Below are positions 1 to 6,236 of a stretch of 47,407 bases of DNA, in pieces; position 1 is the stretch's first letter, and every line of letters begins with the position of its first letter. The notes below the pieces were generated by a model that made no database searches, had not been told where the DNA came from, and was given only the letters and a program-made list of their open reading frames with translations. The stretch spans positions 1 through 47,407 of IMG/VR virus record IMGVR_UViG_3300036852_000210. The stretch is one strand, 5' to 3'. Origin of the DNA: a virus. Position numbers and translations under genes: made by a program.

Positions 1-127
1 GCGCGAACTCGTTGGGGGGCCAGTAGATACGGGACCGCTTGTCCTGCGGTTTGACGGTCCGGGTTTCTGGTGGCAGATTGTCCGTCATAGTCTGATACAT
101 CCCTGTGTGGTCTGACACAGGACAATG
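1..127. repeat. Direct terminal repeat, left copy (circular closure)
   Basis: Bases 1-127 are identical to 47281-47407. Both copies end in the ATG of the repressor ORF. An exact 127-base overlap is what a de Bruijn assembler with a 127-mer leaves on a circular contig. The simplest reading is a circular or circularly permuted molecule of 47,280 bp, not a biological terminal repeat. Confidence 0.95.
90..121. promoter_or_regulatory. Candidate operator of the lysogeny switch
   Basis: The control region between the rightward repressor and the leftward early operon holds a direct repeat, GTCTGATACA (90-99) and GTCTGACACA (110-119). The copies differ at one base and are spaced exactly 20 bp apart, two helical turns. 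An overlapping inverted repeat has arms CCTGTGT (102-108) and ACACAGG (115-121) with a 6-bp centre. Such paired sites between divergent genes are typical operators for XRE or Arc-type phage regulators. Binding is inferred. Confidence 0.6.
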
Positions 128-152
128 TACGGCACTACCGGACTTCGCGCAA
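124..152 (-). promoter_or_regulatory. Candidate leftward early promoter
   Basis: Reading leftward, TTGCGC (147-152) and TACATT (124-129) are separated by 17 bp and resemble sigma70 -35 and -10 boxes at 4 of 6 positions each. Transcription would start near 117, inside the operator repeats, and lead into the early operon that begins at 88 (equivalent to 47368). Bound repressor would block it. Inferred from sequence only. Confidence 0.4.
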
Positions 153-550
153 GAGGTGAGGTTTTGGCTACCTACGGGCAGGTCGTGGGGAAGTGGTTAC
201 GGGACGCAATGGCACGGTCGGGGCGAACCAACAAACGAGCGCTGGAGGCTAAATCCGGGGTGACCAGGTCCTTTATCTACGACATCCTGTCCGGGGAAGG
301 GAACCCCTCGCCTGACACCGTGGCAAAACTCGCCGCCGCGCTCGGCGTAGACGGGCCAGATTTCGCGCTGGGCAGCCTACAGGAACCTTCGGATGTGTCC
401 GGCTGGGTCGGACAGGCTCAACTGGCACTGGACAAGGCCCAGCGCCTCCTACGGCCTACCGCACCACCCGAAGATGACGAGCCCGGACGGACGGCAAAGC
501 GGACCGGTCGGCCTGGGGGACCCCCGAAACGGGGCAGGGGAGTGGCGTGA
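125..550 (+). CDS. XRE-family HTH repressor (CI-like)
   Basis: Probable lysogeny repressor. Residues about 36-75 form a Cro/C1-type helix-turn-helix (ALEAKSGVTRSFIYDILSG followed by PSPDTVAKLAAALGV). The C-terminal tail is Pro/Arg/Gly-rich with no LexA-like peptidase domain, so any induction probably does not use RecA-driven self-cleavage. It is the only substantial rightward gene and sits beside the paired operator repeats, divergent to the early operon. ATG 125 has only a weak, close AGGA. An in-frame TTG at 164 has a strong AGAGGTGAG upstream and may be the true start, giving 128 residues. Family assignment is firm; the role is inferred from position. Confidence 0.85.
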   Translation: MYGTTGLRARGEVLATYGQVVGKWLRDAMARSGRTNKRALEAKSGVTRSFIYDILSGEGNPSPDTVAKLAAALGVDGPDFALGSLQEPSDVSGWVGQAQLALDKAQRLLRPTAPPEDDEPGRTAKRTGRPGGPPKRGRGVA

Positions 551-789
551 GGGGGTCCAGCATGCCCAACTCCGCAGAAGTGGGTTCTAAGATTGGACGC
601 CAGAGTGCCCACAACGCCGCCGCTTCTGGGTCCCAGGCGACCCGATCCCCAACCTCAATGCCCAGCCGGGGGATCGCTCGGGTCGCACGAAACACAGCCG
701 GCTCCGTAACGTCCTCCCGAGCAGGACCGGTCGAACGTATGCCTCCACGCAGGCGCGTAAAGCCCCCTATGAGATGTTATAGGGGTTGA
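547..789 (+). CDS. Possible small basic protein after the repressor
   Basis: A GTG-start frame of 80 residues overlaps the repressor stop as GTGA, the overlap style used throughout this genome. The product is rich in Ser, Arg, Ala and Pro, with no domain I recognise and a composition close to random coding. Support rests on position alone, so it may be spurious. If it is not a gene, 551-785 is simply non-coding sequence downstream of the repressor. Confidence 0.25.
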   Translation: MRGSSMPNSAEVGSKIGRQSAHNAAASGSQATRSPTSMPSRGIARVARNTAGSVTSSRAGPVERMPPRRRVKPPMRCYRG

Positions 790-814
790 CGGATCGGGGC
801 GTCTGACCGAATAT
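786..814 (+). promoter_or_regulatory. Candidate rightward promoter
   Basis: TTGACG (786-791) is followed after exactly 17 bp by GAATAT (809-814). This is the best sigma70-like match seen on the plus strand. The predicted start at about 821 coincides with the GTG at 822, so the small membrane protein could be read from a leaderless mRNA. Confidence 0.45.
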
Positions 815-821
815 CGGACCC

Positions 822-938
822 GTGTCATTCGATTCTCAACCCCGGCGTCCTGGCTCCGCCCAGGTCCGAACACCCCGCTGGCTCCTGGGGTTCCTCCTGC
901 TTGCCCTCCTGGGAATGATCCTTTTCCGGGTACTCTAA
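822..938 (+). CDS. Small single-span membrane protein (38 aa)
   Basis: A GTG-start frame of 38 residues with a polar, basic N-terminus and one very hydrophobic segment (WLLGFLLLALLGMILF) ending close to the C-terminus. It stops at 938, one base before the convergent spanin-like gene ends at 939. No Shine-Dalgarno is visible, but a sigma70-like promoter places the transcript start at the GTG. On the strand and side of the repressor, it could be expressed in the lysogen; small membrane proteins there often modify the host envelope or exclude other phages. That function is a guess. Confidence 0.5.
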   Translation: MSFDSQPRRPGSAQVRTPRWLLGFLLLALLGMILFRVL

Positions 939-1550
939 TCATCCTCGGAGGATGCTCACCCCGAGCTGAAGCCCGCCGTTGACCTTGGCCTGAGGTGAGA
1001 CGTTGAGACCCACCCCGATATAAGGCTTCAAGGAAAGATTCAGCCCCAGGAACTTGAACTCCTTCGGAGGTTTGTCGGCTACCGCAATCAAATCCGCTAA
1101 CCGCCTTCGGGTATCCGTGAGGCTCGCGTTGAGGTCAATGATCGTCTCGTCCTTCTTCGCAATTGTTTGCCGGAGTGTCACCTTCTGCGCTGAATCCGAG
1201 GCGATAATGGAATCCTGCTGCACGATGATCCGCGCCTGAACTCTGACCGTATCCGGTAGGGTAGGAGCCTGCGCGAGCTGCACCCGGAGCTTGCCGTTCT
1301 CCCGCGCTAATCGGAGGTGGGTCGCTTCCTCAGAATCCGCTTTCGCTATCAGCGCCGCTTGCTCGGTGGAATCCTTGGTATGCCGCAGGGAGTCCCGCAC
1401 ATGCTGGAGCGAGTCCCCTTGCTTTGCCTCCTGCACCGCATTGGCTAACCGTTCCCGCCAGCGATCTTCGCGGCCACTCCATCTATCAAATGCGATTACG
1501 GCGCCGATCACACCAACCAAGGCGATGAGGTGAACCGGGGTGAACTTCAT
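939..1550 (-). CDS. Putative spanin-like coiled-coil membrane protein
   Basis: A 203-residue protein with an N-terminal membrane anchor (LIALVGVIGAVIAF, about residues 8-21). A long charged heptad-rich region follows (about 25-150), then a short C-terminal part of alternating hydrophobic residues (KPYIGVGLNVSPQ...). Anchor plus periplasmic coiled coil is the layout of an inner-membrane spanin, and the gene is last in the lysis cluster, overlapping the previous gene as ATGA. I see no outer-membrane lipoprotein partner, so it may be a one-component or unrelated protein. The spanin role is inferred from topology and position. Confidence 0.5.
   Translation of the reverse strand: MKFTPVHLIALVGVIGAVIAFDRWSGREDRWRERLANAVQEAKQGDSLQHVRDSLRHTKDSTEQAALIAKADSEEATHLRLARENGKLRVQLAQAPTLPDTVRVQARIIVQQDSIIASDSAQKVTLRQTIAKKDETIIDLNASLTDTRRRLADLIAVADKPPKEFKFLGLNLSLKPYIGVGLNVSPQAKVNGGLQLGVSILRG
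940..954. terminator. Inverted repeat at the convergent junction
   Basis: CATCCTC-G-GAGGATG is a perfect inverted repeat where rightward and leftward transcription meet. It could act as a bidirectional terminator stem (five pairs around a 5-base loop), but no T-tract follows on either strand. It also encodes the end of the leftward gene, so chance is possible. Confidence 0.25.
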
Positions 1551-2014
1551 ACTTCCCGATAGAGCATGTCGTGGGCCTCCACCCCGGGATAACTCCCCGC
1601 CAACAGCAACGGCGCTGCGGCAATCGCCTCCTGCTCAAAAGCGCGATCCTTATACGACTTCGTGAGCATCATCCACCAGGCCCGACTCCAAAACCCCCAG
1701 AACCCCCTACGTCTCCGGTCGATATCGTGCGCGAGCTCGTGCGCCACCAAGAGACTCGTTACCCATGGCACACCGATGACTTGCACGGGATAGCCTTGCG
1801 GGTAGGCCCGAAAACAGAGATGCCCCTTCCCGGCATAACTCCCCTGGTGCCCTAGGAGTTTGGGATAGCGGGAGCCGAAGTGCAGTACCACCCGCACTTC
1901 CTCCCCATCGAGGACATACGATTCTAACACCCGATACTGACCCCGGATCAACAAGGCACGCAGGAGCCAGAGCACGGCCCCGATTCCGAGGAGGATGACG
2001 CCAATCCAGATCAT
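1547..2014 (-). CDS. Membrane-anchored HExxH metalloprotease-like protein
   Basis: The start is set at ATG 2014, which overlaps the stop of the 37-residue gene upstream (ATGA), giving 155 residues. Residues 2-23 form a membrane helix. The motif HELAH at 92-96 is a zincin signature, with acidic residues in FEQEA (126-130) as a possible third ligand. Similar short HELAH proteins with Trp/Arg-rich loops occur in bacteria and phages, usually uncharacterised. Lying between lysozyme and the spanin-like gene, it may help degrade or remodel the envelope at lysis. Activity is not shown. Confidence 0.6.
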   Translation of the reverse strand: MIWIGVILLGIGAVLWLLRALLIRGQYRVLESYVLDGEEVRVVLHFGSRYPKLLGHQGSYAGKGHLCFRAYPQGYPVQVIGVPWVTSLLVAHELAHDIDRRRRGFWGFWSRAWWMMLTKSYKDRAFEQEAIAAAPLLLAGSYPGVEAHDMLYREV

Positions 2015-2124
2015 GCGAACAGCGGCTCTATCTGCTGCCAGCACCATTCGAGCGGGCGGATCAGCACATAGTTAACGACAGCGAACACCAGAATAACCGG
2101 AACCTCCCCCAGCCAGAACATCAT
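2011..2124 (-). CDS. 37-aa single-span membrane protein, candidate holin/pinholin
   Basis: A short gene linked to both neighbours by ATGA overlaps: its ATG (2124-2122) overlaps the lysozyme stop, and its TGA (2013-2011) overlaps the HELAH gene start. The peptide MMFWLGEVPVILVFAVVNYV continues with a polar, Trp-rich tail. One strong membrane span directly downstream of the endolysin fits a minimal holin, antiholin or lysis accessory peptide. The two overlaps are strong evidence that it is translated; the function is inferred. Confidence 0.65.
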   Translation of the reverse strand: MMFWLGEVPVILVFAVVNYVLIRPLEWCWQQIEPLFA

Positions 2125-2564
2125 CCGAGGTAGTAGGCGACTTCCGCCTTCCTCCGCTTCAACAGGCCCGGCACCATGTGGCCGTTGTCATAACACCACC
2201 GCTCCCACGCAGCAGGAATGTGCGGATCATCGGGATTCACATTGATGAGTCGCCGCACGGTGGAGCCTTTGTACCCTTGCGCTCCGATGTTGTAGACCAA
2301 AGAACACAGGGCATCGAATTGCCGCTGCACGACGCGGTCGGTAGTGAGCGCATCTGTGGCTAAGACGAAGTGCTGTACATCGTGGGCGAGAAACTGTTCC
2401 GCCTCCTCCAGCGTACAAGCATCCCCCATCTTGACCTTCTCCCCATTGGGATAGCGGGTCGTTCCGTAGCCTATCGTGGGGACGCCTCCTCCGTCCAGAT
2501 AGGCATGCAGCTCTAGCCCCTCGAACTTCTTAATCAGGTTGAGGCCACCGGGAGAGATGTTCAC
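2121..2564 (-). CDS. GH24 (T4-type) lysozyme, phage endolysin
   Basis: Cleaves the peptidoglycan glycan backbone to release progeny. The 147-residue product shows the classic triad E15, D24 and T30 (KKFEGLELHAYLDGGGVPT) with the 9- and 6-residue spacing of T4 lysozyme E11/D20/T26, and the GYGTT motif. The later FDALCSLVYNIG segment is also typical of the family. No signal peptide or anchor is present, so it needs a holin to reach the wall. It overlaps the membrane-protein gene upstream (2561) and the 37-residue gene downstream. Identification is secure. Confidence 0.95.
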   Translation of the reverse strand: MNISPGGLNLIKKFEGLELHAYLDGGGVPTIGYGTTRYPNGEKVKMGDACTLEEAEQFLAHDVQHFVLATDALTTDRVVQRQFDALCSLVYNIGAQGYKGSTVRRLINVNPDDPHIPAAWERWCYDNGHMVPGLLKRRKAEVAYYLG

Positions 2565-2941
2565 GGTCCCTCCGTGGGACGCTCTGCAGTAGTGCCGCTA
2601 GTCTGCCCGCCGGCAATCGCCACCAGCGCCCGCCCTGCGAAGGCTTTCCCAATCACTTTCGGACTAATCAGGATCACCGAGCTGATCAGTGTCCCCCACG
2701 GGAATCCTTCATGCGCCTGGTTGACGTGGATCACATCAGCCCTGTGAAGTAGTTCCACCGTCTGATAGCCCAAGAGCTGGACGATCGCTGCGACGAAGGC
2801 GAATGTCTCTATCCGCCGGTAGAGCGGGCTCCCCGTCTTGTTGGCGACCCGCTCCACCATCCCCGCCACTTGCGGCGAGGCCGGTAGCCGTGTCTCCACG
2901 GGCTCCGGTTTCTTCATCGGGCGCTTCTTCTTCTGGGGCAC
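2561..2941 (-). CDS. Multi-span membrane protein, candidate holin
   Basis: 126 residues. A basic, Pro/Lys-rich N-terminus (about 1-40) precedes two hydrophobic helices (FAFVAAIVQLLGYQTVELL and GTLISSVILISPKVIGKAF) and a weaker third (ALVAIAGG). It sits immediately before the lysozyme and overlaps it as ATGA. Size, topology and position suit a class II/III holin. The annotated start is a GTG without a good Shine-Dalgarno; an ATG eight codons in is an alternative. No family was recognised, so the call rests on context. Confidence 0.55.
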   Translation of the reverse strand: MPQKKKRPMKKPEPVETRLPASPQVAGMVERVANKTGSPLYRRIETFAFVAAIVQLLGYQTVELLHRADVIHVNQAHEGFPWGTLISSVILISPKVIGKAFAGRALVAIAGGQTSGTTAERPTEGP

Positions 2942-2956
2942 CCTAATAATGGTCGG

Positions 2957-3157
2957 TCATCGAATGACCCCGAGGAAGTGCGCGGGCCAGAGGAGGGAGC
3001 CTCGCACTACGGTGTCGACGAAATCGGATCCGTGAGCGAAGAGCCACGCAAAAACCCCGAAAATGAACACCAACACAGCCATGATGAGATAGAGCACGAT
3101 GGCAGCGTTGATGAGCCATCGCACCGTGGGAAATGGCACAACTTGTGGAGCAGTCAT
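2957..3157 (-). CDS. Small single-span membrane protein of the lysis region
   Basis: 66 residues when started at ATG 3157, which has a near-perfect AAGGAGG five bases upstream; the longer frame extends into the previous gene and was rejected. One strong span (about 17-40, INAAIVLYLIMAVLVFIFGV and following) is flanked by short soluble ends. It is one of four membrane proteins in a row around the lysozyme and could be a holin, antiholin or spanin helper. Which of them forms the lethal hole cannot be told from sequence. Confidence 0.6.
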   Translation of the reverse strand: MTAPQVVPFPTVRWLINAAIVLYLIMAVLVFIFGVFAWLFAHGSDFVDTVVRGSLLWPAHFLGVIR

Positions 3158-3168
3158 ACGGCCCTCCT

Positions 3169-3642
3169 TTAGAGTTGCATCAGCCGCAGCATCATCCCGA
3201 TGGCGAAGTTGAGCACGGTAATCCCTATGCCCACTTTCCAAATCAACCGAGCATGCGCCTTGTCCCGTTCCGCGAGCGTCGCCGCCCCCACAATCCGGGC
3301 ATCCGTGTTGAGCTGTTCGTCCTTCTGCAATGCATCGATCCGAGCACCCAAACCGCGTTCCATGCCCCCAATCCGGGCATCAAAGGCTTTCTCTAAATCC
3401 TCTACGATCCGGTTCACTTCCTCCCGGCGCGGAATCGCAGCCACAATATCCTTGACCGTATCCCGCCATTCATTGGCCCCAACCTTGTATTCGCGTAACG
3501 CGTCGTCGGTCTTGGCAGCAGCTCTTTCTGTTGCGGTCTGTGCCGCTTGGACTGCGGCATCACTCGCAGAGAATCGTTGATCTACTAGCTCTCGGAACCC
3601 ATCGAACTCGATCTTGAGTTCGCGTGAAGTCAGTTCGTCCAT
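3169..3642 (-). CDS. Coiled-coil protein with C-terminal membrane anchor (XhlA-like topology)
   Basis: 157 residues. An Ala/Glu/Arg-rich helical region (about 1-120, with heptads around VNRIVEDLEKAFDARI) ends in one membrane helix (VGIGITVLNFAIGMMLRL) at the C-terminus. This resembles XhlA-type lysis accessory proteins and similar tail-anchored phage proteins encoded next to holins. It lies between the last ejection-protein gene and the lysis membrane genes. Function is inferred from topology and context. Confidence 0.5.
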   Translation of the reverse strand: MDELTSRELKIEFDGFRELVDQRFSASDAAVQAAQTATERAAAKTDDALREYKVGANEWRDTVKDIVAAIPRREEVNRIVEDLEKAFDARIGGMERGLGARIDALQKDEQLNTDARIVGAATLAERDKAHARLIWKVGIGITVLNFAIGMMLRLMQL

Positions 3643-3656
3643 GCACGGAATACCCC

Positions 3657-5213
3657 TTAAGGCCGACGATTCCCTACACCTGCCGACAATCCCAGGACTC
3701 CACTCATCCCGAGAATCTTTCGCAGCACCTTGGGATCGGGTGGCTTCGCCCGTTGCAGTCCTCCCGCACTCCCAGTGCGCTGGAGCTGGTCTAGGCTCAT
3801 CTGCAGCAAGGTCTCTAAGTTCTCGTCCTGATGCGCCGGGTCCGCGAGATACTTGGCCAACGCTTCCAACTCGATCTCCGAAGGGCCTCCCGCAGGTGCG
3901 CCATACCCCGGACGGACTGACGGGGTTTTGATCCCCAGCAGTTTGTTGCGGCGGGCGATCTCGATTTCCGACATGCGAGATGGATTTGCCGACGTGGCGA
4001 GATTGGGATTCCCTCCTGAAACCGGGAGTTCGCCCATAGAACCCGCTGGAGGCACTGGGGCATTTTTAAGCAGCATGGACTCCAAGGCTTGCGCCTGGAC
4101 CGGAGAGACGGGGGGAGCAACCCCACCACCCTTTTCCCCCAGTGGACCGAGATAGCCTTCGACGGAACCCATCAGCTTTTCGAGTGTGGTCTCCGATTCC
4201 TTGCGAGCAGATTTGGCCAACCCTCGTCCTAGGACAGCTCTTGGCACGGTGTACTTCAACCCAATCGCACTTGGGAAACCGAGTTTAGGAGGGGCCTGCT
4301 CACTCGCGGTTTGCATCCACTTCGCCAAATCCCCCTCAGGGAGACCTCTGGCGAAGGTTGCCGCCTTGCCCGCCGCCTCATCCCCAATCCCTGCCATGCC
4401 AATAACAACTTGTTTCGCTGCTGGTCCCAAAGCTTGTGCAAGACTTGGCGGGCGTCCGTGCTCCGTCATAAAAGCTTCGGCTCTAGCGAGCACATCGTCG
4501 GCCTTCTGACCGCTCCGAGTAATCGCGGACTCAATGGCATCCAGCGCGGCTTGGTTCTGCTCTCCTTTGGAAACAAATCCAAACAAGCGACCAAGCTTCG
4601 CTACCGCCGGGAGAGTACCCCCGAACACTCCGCCGAGTTTTGTGCCTTGAGCGGTCTGCGCGATTTGCTGTTCCGGTGTCCCCTCCGCTTTCCCAAACGC
4701 ATAGGCGCCGCCAGTCACCCCACCCGTCATAGCGCCCTTGAACACCTTAGGCAGAAACCCTACTGCCCGTCCTGCTCCCTTAGCCGCTCCGAATGGTAGG
4801 GCGAGTCCTCCCGCGAGTTCCGCTACAGTGGACACTACGGGATGCTCTTTCTGGAAACCATGAATCTGCTGGCGGGCAGCATCCCGCGTCTCTCGGTAGG
4901 CTTGACTAGGCGAACGTCCCCCAGGCAGCAGAGCTCCTAACGCAGCAGCTCCTCCCCCGAGTTCATCACTTTCGCCGAGCGTGAGCCCCTGCACACCGGC
5001 TCCTATTGTGCCAGCAACCTTCTCGCCAAAGCTTTCTTTGCGGGGTGCGCCGGGAAGGATGTGCTCCCCCTCCGCAGTCCGGGCCGCAAGAGCGGGGTTG
5101 GCGAAGCGGTGAGCCTGCTCGTATTCCTGGGTATAAGCCTCTAAGTCCTCCTCAGAGGCTCCCCGGCGAATGAGCGCCGCTAACATCTTGCGGAGTTGCG
5201 GGTCGTCGCTCAT
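3657..5213 (-). CDS. Internal virion / ejection protein
   Basis: 518 residues. The N-terminus (about 1-50) is acidic and helical (GASEEDLEAYTQEYEQAH). Next comes a Gly/Ala-rich amphipathic stretch (KVAGTIGAGVQGLTLGESDE and following), then hydrophobic Gly-rich segments around 130-215. Short-tailed phages carry such proteins in the capsid and eject them to form a conduit through the envelope. It is the last of four candidates in a block between adhesin and lysis genes and overlaps the gene upstream as ATGA. The family is recognised by style and position, not by a catalytic motif; no lytic transglycosylase motif was seen. Confidence 0.6.
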   Translation of the reverse strand: MSDDPQLRKMLAALIRRGASEEDLEAYTQEYEQAHRFANPALAARTAEGEHILPGAPRKESFGEKVAGTIGAGVQGLTLGESDELGGGAAALGALLPGGRSPSQAYRETRDAARQQIHGFQKEHPVVSTVAELAGGLALPFGAAKGAGRAVGFLPKVFKGAMTGGVTGGAYAFGKAEGTPEQQIAQTAQGTKLGGVFGGTLPAVAKLGRLFGFVSKGEQNQAALDAIESAITRSGQKADDVLARAEAFMTEHGRPPSLAQALGPAAKQVVIGMAGIGDEAAGKAATFARGLPEGDLAKWMQTASEQAPPKLGFPSAIGLKYTVPRAVLGRGLAKSARKESETTLEKLMGSVEGYLGPLGEKGGGVAPPVSPVQAQALESMLLKNAPVPPAGSMGELPVSGGNPNLATSANPSRMSEIEIARRNKLLGIKTPSVRPGYGAPAGGPSEIELEALAKYLADPAHQDENLETLLQMSLDQLQRTGSAGGLQRAKPPDPKVLRKILGMSGVLGLSAGVGNRRP

Positions 5214-6235
5214 TCCGGCTTTTTCTTTTTCTCTTCGCGCGCCTTAAGCCAAGCATCTGCTATCGTATCTGCGTCATCCGGTTCAGCACCGGCTGGAGTT
5301 GCTCCGGGACGATTGAGTACACGCCCGCTGCCTGCTTTTAGGCTTTCCAGTTCGATCTGTCGAGAGCGCCGCTTCTGCTCCAACAACTCGGGGCTATCAC
5401 CTTGCACCGGGAGATACCTACTCAACGCGTCCTCCCACTCGCTCTCAGCAATCGCCGCACCTGAGTCTCGACGATTGATAGCGTTCACGAATTGCTGGCT
5501 TGCTTGTAAGAACTGCTTGTCTGGTCCGCTGAGCGGTGCCCGGGATGCCATACCAATGAGCCCACCCTTGCGAGCCCCACCAGCGAGCAGCGTGACCCCC
5601 GTACCCGCCGCGTAGCCGTGCGCTTCGAGGGCGTTTAGGTTAGTCAGGGCATCGGTTCCGCGCCGGAAGTACGCCGCCGCTTTATCCTGCGATTCGGTCG
5701 GTTGGCCGCTGACCGGAGCGAGGGCGGTTCCTCCTGGTCCTGAGACAGCGCTTGCGGTACCTCCAGCCTTAGGAACCCGGTAGATGCCAGGTTGCCCATC
5801 AACAACACCAGACACGATCACGGGTTGAGGCGGTGTCTTTGGCTTCGCCCCGAAGGGTTTTCCAATGGGACGGCCTTGATCGTCTACCGCAACCTGTCGC
5901 CCTTCTTCCTCAACTAGATGGAAGCCGGGGCTCTGGTCCGGCTTAAGGGCGTAGCGCCCCGTCCCTGCCGCAGCGGCTTCTTCATCGGCCGCTTGGGCGG
6001 CAAGTAGGCGTTTGCGATACGGGGAGAGTTCGGCTTCCCGAGTCTCCGCCGCGTTCTGCCGCGCAAAGGTTCCTTCAAGAATCATTTTTTGGAGTGCGGC
6101 TTGTTGGATATCGCGCTGGCGCTTTTCGTCCTCTATCTCCTGTTGTCGGAGACGATCCTGTCCTGCTCGCTTGCCGGCGAGTCCCTGCGCCGCTATCCCC
6201 GGCGCTCGTTGCAAAATCGCGTCAAGCCAGCCCAT
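5210..6235 (-). CDS. Internal virion / ejection protein with conserved C-terminal domain
   Basis: 341 residues. A charged, Gln/Arg-rich helical N-terminus (about 20-90) is followed by a Pro/Gly linker. The domain at about 225-310 contains FVNAINRRDSGAAIAESEWE and YLPVQGDSPELLEQKRRSRQ. I know this pattern (RR-SGAAI-SE ... GDSPE...QKR) from proteins of many short-tailed phages, where it lies next to DNA-ejection genes. It overlaps the downstream gene by four bases. A structural or ejection role is likely. Confidence 0.6.
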   Translation of the reverse strand: MGWLDAILQRAPGIAAQGLAGKRAGQDRLRQQEIEDEKRQRDIQQAALQKMILEGTFARQNAAETREAELSPYRKRLLAAQAADEEAAAAGTGRYALKPDQSPGFHLVEEEGRQVAVDDQGRPIGKPFGAKPKTPPQPVIVSGVVDGQPGIYRVPKAGGTASAVSGPGGTALAPVSGQPTESQDKAAAYFRRGTDALTNLNALEAHGYAAGTGVTLLAGGARKGGLIGMASRAPLSGPDKQFLQASQQFVNAINRRDSGAAIAESEWEDALSRYLPVQGDSPELLEQKRRSRQIELESLKAGSGRVLNRPGATPAGAEPDDADTIADAWLKAREEKKKKPE

Positions 6236-6236
6236 C

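Noticed and set aside
1-127. Genuine terminal redundancy or cos ends
   Set aside because: Exact length of 127 and identity fit an assembly overlap of a circle better than a biological terminal repeat.
655-942. Leftward ORF of 95 residues opposite the small membrane gene
   Set aside because: Composition like a shadow frame, no Shine-Dalgarno, lies opposite a better candidate and after the repressor.
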